64,000 nucleotides of DNA, from positions 3,769,580 through 3,833,579 of the forward strand of contig OY720344.1 of NCBI GenBank assembly GCA_963082975.1. The letters are read 5' to 3'. Position 1 is the stretch's first letter. Each line of letters begins with the position of its first letter. The notes beneath the pieces are model-generated. The model did not search any database. It saw only the letters and a program-made list of their open reading frames with translations, and was not told the DNA's origin. Positions 54,136 through 64,000 of this stretch are shown one piece after another. The position numbers and the translations under genes are program-made. The stretch comes from Labia minor. Its lineage: Eukaryota; Arthropoda; Insecta; Dermaptera; Spongiphoridae.

Positions 54136-55067
54136 TGTCTGTAAGCAAATTTACTCAAAAACTAATCAAGCTAGGACTTCGAAATTTGGTACACCGATAT
54201 TATTCACAGTTTGTAGATTTCTATCAAAATTTCGTCAAAATCGGTTAACCGGAAGTGGTACTTTACCTACAATGGTTGCGTTTACCTTTCAAGTAAAGTA
54301 CCAGTTTGCTTCGAGATATTTGCTTCATATTTTGTATATAGATTTAAAAATATGAAAAAAAATCAGATACCAAATTTCATCATGATCTGACTACCGGAAG
54401 TGACATTTTACCTATACAAGTAGCGTTTCCTTTTTACCGACCGACGATAGTAAGGGAGGTATTGTTTTCACACCAAATTTCACCTATGGATATTTTTAGG
54501 TACATATCTCCACGAATCATGCATTTTCTTAACAGAAAAAAGTATTTTTAGCATGAGGTCTGTCCGTCCGTCCGATGTGTGTCCGTAGAGATGTGTACAG
54601 CTTGAACGGCTCAACGGATTTTGATGAAATTTGGTATATTTACTTAATGCATCAGTATGATGAATGGATCAACTTTTGGTGCAAATCCGGAAACCCGAAG
54701 TGCTAGTATTGCCGATCGAAGAGAGGAAGTGAAGGGTTATTTTCATATCAAATTTCACGTGAAGGCATATCTCCACGTGTTATGCACTTTGTATTGATTT
54801 TATCCTCGAGAAAAATCATCTTCATTAGTTTTTTCTTAATTTAAAATTATATGACGTCACCCAGCACTCCATGACGTCAATGCCAGCCCTTATATATTAT
54901 AAATAAAATAAAATTAAAAATATTTATATTATATCTATATCTGTTTTTTTACATTTAAAATATCAGTTAACCGGAAGTACCACTTTATTACATTCTAAAT
55001 ATTCATTCGCAACTCTTTATACCTATTTATATGCGGGAAAGTCTAGGGGAGGACACTCCCGCTTATT
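53957..55067 (+). mobile_element. Composite family M repeat with internal P fragment
   Basis: Starts ACTTTCCCGCATACTTCG, has a long TATG microsatellite (54082-54134), TCGAAATTTGGTACACC module, two CCGGAAGTG sites, then a P fragment (about 54434-54952, P front without its 3' end). It then resumes and ends GCGGGAAAGTCTAGGGGAGG, hairpin GGGAG-GACA-CTCCC, GCTTATT. It sits in a T-run of family S. The ORF at 54017-54355 is a product of the microsatellite and repeat. Confidence 0.75.
54434..54952 (+). repeat. Family P fragment nested in M
   Basis: ACCGACCGACGATAGTAAGG front, GATGAAATTTGG, TGACGTCA pair (near 54852-54880), lost last ~90 bp. The same truncated P is at 37648-38153 in the other M copy, with the same variant GGATATTTTTAGGTACATAT near its start. 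Confidence 0.75.
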
Positions 55068-55245
55068 AACACTGTAAATCTCACGCGCCAACACGTGACG
55101 TGGTGTAATCATCAAAGACCCAGACATCCATTAGTTTAATTAATTTTAATTTATAATTTATAATTAATTAAATTTAATTTAAATATAATATATTATGTTA
55201 TCCAATTCAAATTTGCGAGATAGTCGAGTGGAGACACTCCAGATT

Positions 55246-55567
55246 TTTGAAGTGAAAACTTCTTTAGCGGCGTTGAGCACTTTTGCGGATGGGGAAAAAA
55301 TATAGATTTCGCGTGAGATTCCAAAACGACACCGACCCGACCGATATACGCATGCGCAATACGCCAGAATGTTAGACACTAAACTTCTGATACATTCTTT
55401 ACAAAATTTTACATATTTGCCATATTAAATATTATTATTTATATTTACATTAATAATCAGTATTACTAAATTATGTATATATAAAATAAAATATTTTAAT
55501 ATATTATTATGTGTTAAATTATATTAAATTAATTTCTAATATATTTATATAATTTAAAATTAATTTC

Positions 55568-55602
<35 letters not shown>

Positions 55603-56225
55603 TTATATACTATATATAATATATTATATAATATATATTTTAATAAATTAATTTTTAAATATGTGTGTGTGTGTGTGTGTGTGACCGTAAAAATAAAGAT
55701 ATATGTTTGATAATTTTTCACAGGATTAATAATTGTATAAAACTGCTATATATAGAATTTGAGCTTGATAGAATCGCTGAAAGTACCAGAATTAATTTTT
55801 TAACACTGGAAATCTCACGCGCCAACACGTGACGTGGTGCCATCAACAAAGAGCCAAACACTCCACTATCCACTCGACTATCTCGCAAATTTGAATTTGA
55901 TTAAATAATATTTATTAATTTAAATTAAATTAAATTAATTAAATTATAATTTAATAAATATTATTTATAACATCAAAAACATCAAAATCTCAACATCGAA
56001 AATTGAATTGCTGAAAGTACCAGAATTAATTTTTTTAACACTGGAAATCTCACGCGCCAACATGTGACGTGGTGCCATCAAAAAAGAGCCAAACTTTCGC
56101 TGGTTTAATAAATATTATTTATTAATTTTAATTTATAATTGAATTAATTTAATTTAATTTAAATTAATTTATGTTATTTAATCCAATTCAAATTTGCGAG
56201 ATATGCTGAATATGCTTTTAAATAA
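55246..56225 (+). repeat. Block with inverted paralogue at 12.4-14.8 kb
   Basis: Contains the GTGCTCAACGCC-like GC block, the AT tract without the DNA transposon found at 13081-14092, a (TG)n run at 55664-55682, and two S-derived pieces. It matches 12440-13010 and 14355-14790 as reverse complement. No gene. Confidence 0.6.
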
Positions 56226-56745
56226 AAAAAAATTTCAAGAAAGTAATTGAAATTATTAATATTAAGAATCAATAAATAAATTTATTAAATATACATTTAA
56301 ACATGTAAATTAATCTATATATAAATTTAATAAATATTCAAACAATAATTGAAACAATATAAATAAAACGATTCAATATTTTACTTACATTGTGATTTAT
56401 ATTTTTATTTTTATTACAACTATTATTATGGGTATGTTATTTTTGGCAGTTTAAAAAAAATTAAAAATATTAATAAAATTTATCAAAATAATAAGTTGAA
56501 AAGATTTCCAATTATTTTTATTTATTTATTGTAAATTTTTCAATGTAACCATGGTAACCATAAATAGACTTTTACCAAAATATTACTAATTAAATTAATT
56601 TTGGATAAATTAATTTTGGATTTAACTACACTAAAACCTTCCCTGGGACGCCCACAACAATCCCTGAAAGTTTCATCGCAATCGGACGGGTAGTTTTTGA
56701 GTATTTGACAGACACACACACAGACAGACAGACAGACAGACATAT
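56226..56745 (-). mobile_element. Helitron-type repeat, second copy of 10326-10870
   Basis: Nearly the same sequence as 10330-10860 in the same orientation, including CCCTGGGACGCCCACAACAA, GTTTCATCGCAATCGGACGG and a CAGA microsatellite. Here the TC start is replaced by (TA)n. No coding capacity. Confidence 0.55.
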
Positions 56746-56846
56746 ATATATATATTCATACACATCGTATTTTTAATATTTTTGTAATAATAATCAGTTT
56801 GCTGAAAAAAATAATTATGAATTTTATATATATATATATATATACG

Positions 56847-56955
56847 TATATAAATTTCATTTTTCTCGTGAAGCTGGTGCGCATTCCGTCTGCTTTCAAA
56901 TTTCTTACGCACAAGTTTTCACTTCTGTCGGCCAGTCCCACGACTGCCAATTCGA
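56847..56955. repeat. 110-bp repeat also at 12335-12437
   Basis: TTTCTCGTGAAGCTGGTGCG through CAGTCCCACGACTGCCAATT, nearly identical in both places. The reverse strand gives an ORF in both copies, but the frame is short and likely repeat-derived. 56956-57343 is AT-rich with (AAT)n at 56999-57032. Confidence 0.55.
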
Positions 56956-56993
56956 CTTTTTTTTTTAATCAAGATTTTCATTTTATTTTTAAG

Positions 56994-57034
<41 letters not shown>

Positions 57035-57343
57035 CGTATGAAATGTTTTAACAAAATATAAATATAAATAAAAAAAAAAAATAATAAAAAAAAAGAACAT
57101 GAACATTTAATGATTGTTTGTTAGTGTTTAAGACTTAAAGCATGTCAAGAGTAGTTTAAATTTTTTATCATTGTATTGAATCTCATTATCAACTTTTTTA
57201 AAAGTAATATCAATCATGTTAATTTGAATAATTTTCATTAATATATGGTATATATAATTTACATTTCATGTCAACGAGTTATTATGAAAAATTAAAAATA
57301 ACAATTCCACTTAAATCTCTTAAAACTCTTATTTTTATCAATA

Positions 57344-57560
57344 CAGTGCAACCTCGGGTTTTACTAGTGTCCCGTGTTACGAGTTTTTTCGGGTTACAAG
57401 CTTGAGTCCTTTATTTCAGGTTACGAGAGGCCTGAACTTTTTTAGCGGGAGTTTTTTCCCCACTGTAGTGTCTTTTGTGCATATCATACCGTGTGCTTGA
57501 CTTAGTTAAGCAACATTGTACGTTGCTTAAAACTTATCCATACTTAGCATCAGAAATTTT
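57344..57560 (+). repeat. pogo/Tigger-like MITE fragment
   Basis: TA|CAGTGCAACCTCGGGTTTTA then GTGTCCCGTGTTACGAG resembles the inverted repeat of pogo/Tigger elements, with a TA target. The right end was not identified. Confidence 0.4.
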
Positions 57561-57679
57561 TACTAAAAGAATGTAAAAGATAATAAACTTATGTCCTGAG
57601 GTGGTTTTAGATAAAAACAACTTTCGAGGTGGTTCCAAGTGAAGTAGATCTTTTTGATTAAATAATGAAAAAATTTCTA

Positions 57680-57800
57680 GCCTATGTTCAAAAAGAAGCA
57701 TATAAGAATGTTGTCATTTAATTTCACGATAATCGGCTCAGCCAATTTTGAATCTACTACGAACAAACAGACAGACATACTTGAAAAAGAATAAATAATT
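57680..57800 (-). repeat. Helitron-type 5' module
   Basis: On the plus strand TTTCACGATAATCGGCTCAG is followed by CAAACAGACAGACATAC. Reversed, this is the microsatellite plus CTGAGCCGAT...GTGAAAT module of the other Helitron/HINE families in the window. Ends not found. Confidence 0.35.
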
Positions 57801-57925
57801 TTTCAGATTTTCTTAGCTCTTGAAATTTAGAATTTTAATAATGATTTAGACTTATAGAGATGAATGATTTGAAGTTAGCTTAATTTGAACAAGCTGCGTC
57901 TTTCAGTTTGTGTTTGGTAATTATT

Positions 57926-58223
57926 GTAAGGCGCCATTGGGTGTGTGGGTAGCGAACCTGCCTCACATTCACATGTTCCCGGGTTCAAGTCCCGGACCTG
58001 GCAAGGGAATATCTCTAGCTGGGGTCTATGGGACGGAGTCAACCCAGCCTCCGGGATCAACATTGGGGATTGCTACTTGATAAAAAGTAGCGCCTCCGAT
58101 CAAGAAAATCAAGGTAAAGGTGGAGAGGACCCGTTGTAATGATCATAGGACACCTCATTGATATAACCGACTTGATAGACGTTGTCCTTGCGTAGGACGT
58201 ACAAAAGTCAGAGGTTTTTTTTT
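57926..58223 (+). mobile_element. tRNA-derived SINE with T-run 3' end, copy 2
   Basis: GTAAGGCGCCATTGGGTGTG front, B box GGTTCAAGTCC (57982-57992), hairpin GTCCTTGCGTAGGAC and GTCAGAGG followed by a T-run. A 13-bp target duplication TTTGGTAATTATT lies at 57913-57925 and 58224-58236. It differs from copy 1 by scattered substitutions and about 20 extra bases. Confidence 0.8.
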
Positions 58224-58382
58224 TTTGGTAATTATTATTGAAGGTAGACAACAATCTCAGGAATTTTAACGAAAATGAAAAAAAAAACAAGTTGATTAAG
58301 CAGCATTATTATTACCCTCCTAGTCATAATCAGGAATGAACATAATCCTTTGAGATTTCCAGATTTTAATTCATTTCTTTTT

Positions 58383-59041
58383 TACCGACCGACGATAGTA
58401 AGGGAGGTATTGTTTTCACACCAAATTTCACATGTGGAGATTTTTACATATCTCCACGAATCATGCATTTTCTTAACAGAAAAAAGTATTTTTAGCATGA
58501 TGTCTGTCCGTCCGTCTGTCCGTCTGTCCGTCTGTCCGTCCGTATAGATGTGTACAGCCTGAACGGCTTAACGGATTTTGATGAAATTTGGTATATTTAC
58601 TTAATGCATCAGTGGGATGAATTGATCAACTTTTGGTGCAAATCCGGAAACCGGAAGTGGTAGTATTAGCGATCGACGATAAGAAGGGAAGGGTTATTTT
58701 CGCACCAAATTTCACATAAGGAGATTTTTTTACATATCACCACGAATGTATTGGTTTCATCCTCGGGAAAAATCATCTTCATTATGTTTTTCTTAATTTA
58801 AAATTATATGACGTCACCCAGCCCTTCATGACATCACAGCCTCGGGTAACGCCGGCAACGCCGGCTACTTCAGCTATATATTCTAAATAAAATAAAATTA
58901 AAAATATTTATGTTATATCCATATCTGTTTTTTATTACATTAATAGATATATTAAAATTATTTGAAATTGTTTCTGTAGCTGGAAATTAATTTATTTCAA
59001 ACCGTCGGTCGGTTCGGACCTGGCCACAGGTCAACTTATTT
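58383..59041 (+). mobile_element. Family P repeat, copy 7, with Helitron-type hairpin
   Basis: Full-length P (long GTCC/GTCT microsatellite at 58504-58542; CGTCGGTCGGT and hairpin at the 3' end). At 58845-58876 it carries GGTAACGCCGGCAACGCCGG and CTACTTCAGCTATAT, the same extra segment as the copy at 45384-46024. Confidence 0.75.
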
Positions 59042-60900
59042 TAATATTGTAGTCATATCGATTTTAGTAATAATAATAATAATAATAATTAAAGACCATA
59101 GTTATGCTTGTCCTTTAGCAAAAAACCCTTCTATATCTGAGGCGCTAAGAAAATTGAAAGTATTAAATGCAGCAGTCAAATTCGAAATGTTGAAATGTGT
59201 TGAACTATAAAATTAAACCGTTTCGAAATCAAAAGAGGAATCATAAATTAATTATTTCTAGATGATTGATTCTGAAATTTCTATAAAAAATTCTATTCGA
59301 TAATTAAATAAAATTCTTAAAGATTTTTAAACTATTATTATTATTATTATACATTCGGATATGAACTTATCAATGAAACGAGATGACAAAATTTATTATT
59401 GAGGATGTTAAACCATTCATCATTGCAAATTCAGCAGAGAAAAAAATTAAATGAATAATTTAACCATTTATATTAAAACAAAAAGAGGATTAGTAAATAG
59501 ATTAGGATCCATTTTGAAATTTATGATGATGATGATGATATTCATGTTTAAAATAAATCAATTTTTGTAAAAATGCATAATTAATAAGTATAAGTATAAT
59601 AAGTATAATAAGTATAATAATAATAATAAAAAAACAAAAAATAAAATAATATAATACAAAATTTGATAAAATTTGACATTTTACTTACAAACTTACATAA
59701 TAAATAATATCATAAATAAAACAAAAGATCACTGATCAAAGACCATCAAAGAACATCAAGAAAAAAGTCTGAAACTAATTAAGTAACACAAAAGAAGAAA
59801 ATATATTATAATTATTATTATTATGAGTGTTTATTATGTATTCACCATAAAGATTAAGAAAAACTTCTGTCTCTCTTTGTCATAACAAATTTTAATATCA
59901 TTTATCAAATATGAATATAAACATCAAATACGGCAGGATTTAATATTTTTTTTTTTTTTTATAAATCACTAGCATCCTATTCAAAAACTAACTAAATATT
60001 TATTTAATACTTTAAATTACTTTACAAGAAAAATTTATTGGAATATAATTATATTAACGGGACGAAGGCGATATTAGGAAAAAGAATCAGGTTGATTACT
60101 CTTAATAATAATAATAATACTTCAAGTTGTTTGATATCACGCATTGTAGTACACACAGAGAATCACTATGCAAACACATTGAATGAAGTTAAAAAAAACA
60201 GATTATTTTATTAAGGCCCGTTCACTTAATTCCCAGAAAAATGTTGAATCTTCTTCTTGAAATTTGTAACGAAATAAGATTATATTTTGTAATTGTTTAC
60301 AAATCGGGAAGTTTCAAGGATTTGGATTAAAGTTTACGAGATCCCCTTATTTTTAGAATAGATACAAAATTTGAAATCTCCAAAATTTTTTAACAATTTT
60401 GTTTATTTAGCTAAATGATAAACTAATTAACTACATAAATGATATTTTTACATATTTAAGTTTACAAGATTCAGTTGTAAATATACAAGTATTTCAAGTA
60501 GAAGATCAAATTCATGTGATAATCAAGAAAATTGATTTGTGGCTCAAACATTTATAAAAATTATCACTACTAGTCATCTCCAACATTAAATTATTTTTTT
60601 GTAAATTGCTAATGAAAATGAAAGTAGGAATTAAAAATCTTATTAGTATTTGTTAGTAGTAGACGTAGACCCACAAAGATAGATATTTCAATTTTTAAAG
60701 ATATCACTATTAAATATAACTTAACAGTTTCTATATAATTTTCAATGAATTAATTAATAGTTCTAATTATTTATTATTCAATATAAGTTGGAAATTCAGA
60801 ACTATAAAATAAAAGAACAAATAAAATTACTATATTTAATATATAAACAAATATAATTTTAATTTAAACAAATTTGCAATTTTTTTAAATACAAAATTAT
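59042..60900. other. AT-rich interval, no gene seen
   Basis: Holds (AAT)n near 59072-59091, (GAT)n at 59523-59540, AAGTATAAT repeats at 59587-59620 and low-complexity DNA. No supported ORF, RNA gene or repeat end. Confidence 0.5.
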
Positions 60901-60970
60901 TTCAAAGACTAAGAATGGACGCGGGCGCGGCACAAAAAGGAAAAAATAGGTAAGCTTTCTTAAAAAAAAG

Positions 60971-61409
60971 TATTGAAATCTAATCAAAAACATACCTGCT
61001 AAAAAGGGGCCAAGTTCCTATCGGCTATTTGTTTGCCTAAAAAAGGGCTCAAATCCATCCCAATGCCAAGTTTAGATGCACTTTAAAATCAATCTTAATC
61101 ATTTTCATCAACAGCCTGATTCACTGGTAAACAAACATTTGGCATTCCCAAGAATCGCCACCACACCCAGTCCTCCGCCTCCTGCATCCAGGCACGCCAC
61201 TTTATTCGCGTCAACGGTCCATCTGGCCGAAATTCACTTTACCATACACCCAACTTAAAATATGGTATAGTTGTTAAAATACGTAGGTACATGGTTTAAA
61301 ATATCTAAACTTGGCATTGGGATGAATTTGAACCCTTTTTTAGGCAAACAAATAGCCGATAGGAACTTGGCCCCCTTTTTAACAGGTATGTTTTTGATTA
61401 GATTCAATA
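60971..61409. repeat. Large inverted repeat with ~105-bp arms
   Basis: Bases 60971-61077 (TATTGAAATCTAATCAAAAA and onward) are a near-perfect reverse complement of 61303-61409. The 225-bp loop has moderate GC (CCACACCCAGTCCTCCGCCT). Arms this long and well matched point to a foldback or TIR element; no clear target duplication. The plus-strand ORF at 61076-61258 lies in the loop and is not recognised. Confidence 0.8.
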
Positions 61410-61534
61410 TACAAAATATTATGTTAAATTAAATAAAAAAAATAAATTTTATTTTTAATTTATAAAATTTCAAAGAAGAGATGATTATCGTTTTTACAAA
61501 GAAATAAATAAAATAATAATAATAATAATATTTT

Positions 61535-61735
61535 AGTCACCCCAAACACGAATTATTCTAAAGAGACCCGTACTGATTGCCTTTCTATAGAAATTGAGAA
61601 ATAGAAATGGGTATCTCTTTATTCTTATTTTATATTCATAATTTATTAATAATTTTCCTTTATTTGTCTTTCCACTGATTAGTCTTCCAATCGGACTCCC
61701 CACAAATAGACTTTTCGCCATTTCTCTCCCATTCC
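61535..61735 (-). pseudogene. LINE RT C-terminus relic
   Basis: On the minus strand RNGREMAKSLFVGSPIGRLI then SGKTNKG resembles the R-M-x-x-x-R-xx-K-x-VFxGxPxGRRxxGRP segment beyond the RT domain. Short and isolated. Confidence 0.35.
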
Positions 61736-62189
61736 TGTAAATAATTTTACTTTAAAATGATAATTTTCAGAATAAATTATAAATAAAAATTTAAATCATA
61801 TTCCATTATTCATTGGACATAAATATAAATAATATAAATATATTAAATGGATGAAAATTACTTGAATTAATATTTATATTTTTATATCATGAATGAATCA
61901 TTATCATTTTATACATGAATGAGGTATGAAAAGAGACTTTGAACCGAGAGGTAGCCATTTAATAAAATGTGTATGAATATACATAAATAAAAACTTATTA
62001 ATTATTTACTAGGTTAATCTAATTTTTTTTAATTCTAATAAAATTTATTTTGATCAGCGACATCTATTGGTGATGATAAGAAGTATCAATGCAAACAAAC
62101 TATCCTAACTATTAAATTCGATGGTTTTAACATTTCTTTACATTAAATAACAGTTTTCCATTTAGTATTATTGAGTTATTCAGTGTATA

Positions 62190-62400
62190 TAGACGTTAAT
62201 CATGAAAAGTTCAAAATTGCATTTTTGACATTCATTACTTTTGTTTTTTGATTTGAACAAGTCTGCTGCCGAAATTGATTAAACAATTTTAGAAACTTAT
62301 TGTGGTGCTAATCCGTCATATCCCAATTGTCGATTTTAGTTTCAACGATTTAAAAGTGGTGGATTCTCATTGGCTAAGGATAAATATCTCTATTTGAACA
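62190..62400 (+). pseudogene. Mariner transposase N-terminal relic
   Basis: A frame with stops reads FEQVCCRN or, one over, LNKSAAEID, then ILETYCGANPSYPNC and FQRFKSGGFSLAKD. KSAAExxxxLxxxYG...FxRFKSGdF is the N-terminal helix-turn-helix region of mariner transposases. No inverted repeats seen. Confidence 0.5.
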
Positions 62401-63378
62401 TAAACTATAGATTATATCAAACTATCTAATCAAAAACCGCAGCCATCCAAGATAAATGTTTTAAAAAATAAAATGCCCATATTTGATAAAATATCAAAAA
62501 TATTTATTTGAAACAAGTTTTAGGAATTAAATAATACACATTTCATCTTTTATGAGAGAGAAAAGAAAAGATTTGTCAGAATTCAAATAACAAAGAAAAT
62601 GAGACTTGTTTTTGTTATTTCTTTGATTAAATTATGGTTTATTTAATTTTTCTTTTTATATTGCTTAGATACTATATCCGGGTTTCACAATCTTTTTTTC
62701 TCCGTCGACTTGTTTAAATTATTATTCATAATTTAATAGGATTATTATGATTTAATTTTTTAAAGTATACAAACATCAAGTATCTCATTATTCATAAAAA
62801 AAATTAGACCAACTTATAAATTATTGTTTTATAAAATAAAATATTTTAAATTTATTATTTAATTTATTAATTCAAATAGTAAATTATCTATTAACTAATA
62901 TTTGGTTTTAATTGATTCTCCGCCAAATATGATATATATATATATATTGTAATGATTTTTTTTTGTATATGGGTGGATTTGGCAGGGGAAAATTTAAGAA
63001 AAAGAAGGGTTGGTCTCCTATGTGTAATGGAAAAGGGTGGACTTTGAATCGGCGTGAACTGACCTGGAGATCTGGACCACAAAAAATAGAAAAAATATTA
63101 AATTTATCATTAAGAATAAAATTTATAATAAGATTTATTATATTTGATATTTAAATATAAATTTTTAAAATCTTTAGAGGTTTAGATTTAAAGATTTTGA
63201 ATTATAAAATTATATACAGTAATTTTTTTGATATTTTTAATATAATAAAAAATTATAGAAAGACGTTTTATAAAAATTATAAAGAAACCAAAATTTGTAA
63301 ACAATTTTTATTATTCTTGGATTATAAAAATAAAAAAACAATCCTTTTTGGAAAATAATATTTTTTTTTAAAATAATG
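62401..63378. other. AT-rich interval, no gene seen
   Basis: No supported element. Overlapping ORFs near 62891-63154 on both strands share a small GC-richer patch and have no recognised domain. Confidence 0.45.
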
Positions 63379-63560
63379 TAGCCGGTCCTTTCGTAGGAGA
63401 TGATACTCCGTGGACGACCGAGTCGAGTGTAGTGCTGGTCCTTTTATTTGTCTTCCACACAGAAAAGTTCGTCTGCTCTCGACGGTAGCCCACGAACGAA
63501 TGCTCTTGTCTGACTTTTCAACAACTCGTCTCTTCAGGGGGGAAACGTCTTACAATAATC
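63379..63560. other. GC-rich block, possible solo LTR
   Basis: It begins TGTAGCCGGTCCTTTCGTAG and ends GAAACGTCTTACA, i.e. TG...CA, about 175 bp, much richer in GC than its flanks. A solo LTR would fit, but no target duplication or relative was found in the window. Confidence 0.25.
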
Positions 63561-63939
63561 TCTTCCAAGGAAAATAAATTTAGATTTAAAAAAAATAAAT
63601 TTTATTTTGAACGGATTAATGATATTTTTGGAATATCATTACAATATATATTATATGTGAAGTTCTTGAAAAACACTTTCCTTGCGTAGGATGTATAGTC
63701 AGAGAAAAAAATTAATTGACAGGGGGAGGGGGGCGCTGCAGTTTACCTTATGATATGCAACCGGCATATCAGATTTGTTAATTTTTGACACCACCTACAT
63801 TTCAAACGGGGGGGGGGGGCTCTCTTAATTTTAATTAAATTATAATAAATCATCATATATTTTTTGAATTAAGAGCTGATAATTATTATAATATTTTATT
63901 TTGCAATGTACTCTCTCCTTGGAGCTCGATATATACACT

Positions 63940-64000
63940 TCCAATGTCCAACGTTTCTCCAATTTTTTTATCCCTTCCAAAAAGTAAGATTTGTCGAGGA
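63940..64000 (-). pseudogene. Mariner relic running off the window
   Basis: ATCCCTTCCAAAAAGTAAGATT near the end matches the mariner family at 36870-37368 (about 37004-37026) in the same orientation. The rest lies beyond the window. G-runs (63808-63819) occur just before. Confidence 0.5.

Larger units (their letters stand above)
53751..55245 (+). mobile_element. Family S repeat, copy 4, containing M and P
   Basis: Front ACTATCTCGCCAGAGATAG at 53751, TG/TATG microsatellite to 53902, interrupted at about 53956 within the CAGAATTMATTTTTT tract. It resumes at 55068 with AACACTGTAAATCTCACGCG and ends GCGAGATAGTCGAGTGGAGA plus ACTCCAG. The last bases are ATTTTT instead of CTTATT. The continuous version of the interrupted tract is seen at 10150-10165 and 55793-55805. 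Confidence 0.75.

Overview
This window is AT-rich eukaryotic DNA, almost certainly from an animal and most likely an arthropod. The evidence is one globin exon with the two classical animal globin intron positions, a BEL/Pao LTR retrotransposon, an RTE-type LINE, several mariner relics, hAT MITEs, tRNA-derived SINEs and many Helitron-type repeats. I cannot name the species. There is no operon structure. Apart from the globin exon and a few weak exon candidates, everything I can recognise as coding belongs to mobile elements.

Layout. 1-9 kb: a palindromic MITE, a first copy of repeat family P, a GC-rich block with a TATA-like motif, and a complete non-autonomous canonical Helitron (4755-5770). 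9.2-9.45 kb: the globin exon, minus strand. 9.7-15.4 kb: a dense repeat cluster with Helitron ends, a decayed LINE interrupted by a SINE, a roughly 1 kb inverted-repeat transposon holding a broken integrase-type C-terminus, and a block that reappears inverted at 55-56 kb. 17.4-18.9 kb: two mariner derivatives. 20.4-27.9 kb: a young BEL/Pao element (matching 991-bp LTRs, 5-bp target duplication) inserted inside a P copy. 28-37 kb: degenerate LINE, Helitron and mariner pieces and a SINE. 37.5-39.0 kb: a composite repeat (family M carrying a P fragment) with a unique insert. 39.7-44.2 kb: a structurally complete RTE-like LINE with two ORFs. 45-53 kb: P, S, mariner and hAT copies and one unexplained exon-like ORF. 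53.7-55.2 kb: a three-deep nest, S containing M containing P. 55-64 kb: the inverted paralogue block, a second SINE, another P copy, a large inverted repeat and AT-rich DNA.

Main theme. Three repeat families (here called P, S and M) have unrelated bodies but one plan: a 10-11 bp inverted repeat that is terminal at the 5' end and subterminal at the 3' end, a microsatellite near the front, a short 3' hairpin, an end reading CTTATT, and insertion in T-runs. This is the plan known for non-autonomous Helentron/HLE2 elements (HINE/DINE-1). They share a microsatellite plus 'GATGAAATTTGG' module with the canonical Helitrons in the same window. The autonomous helicase source is not in the window.

Limits: boundaries of decayed repeats are approximate, family names rest on recognised motifs, and no database or folding search was run.
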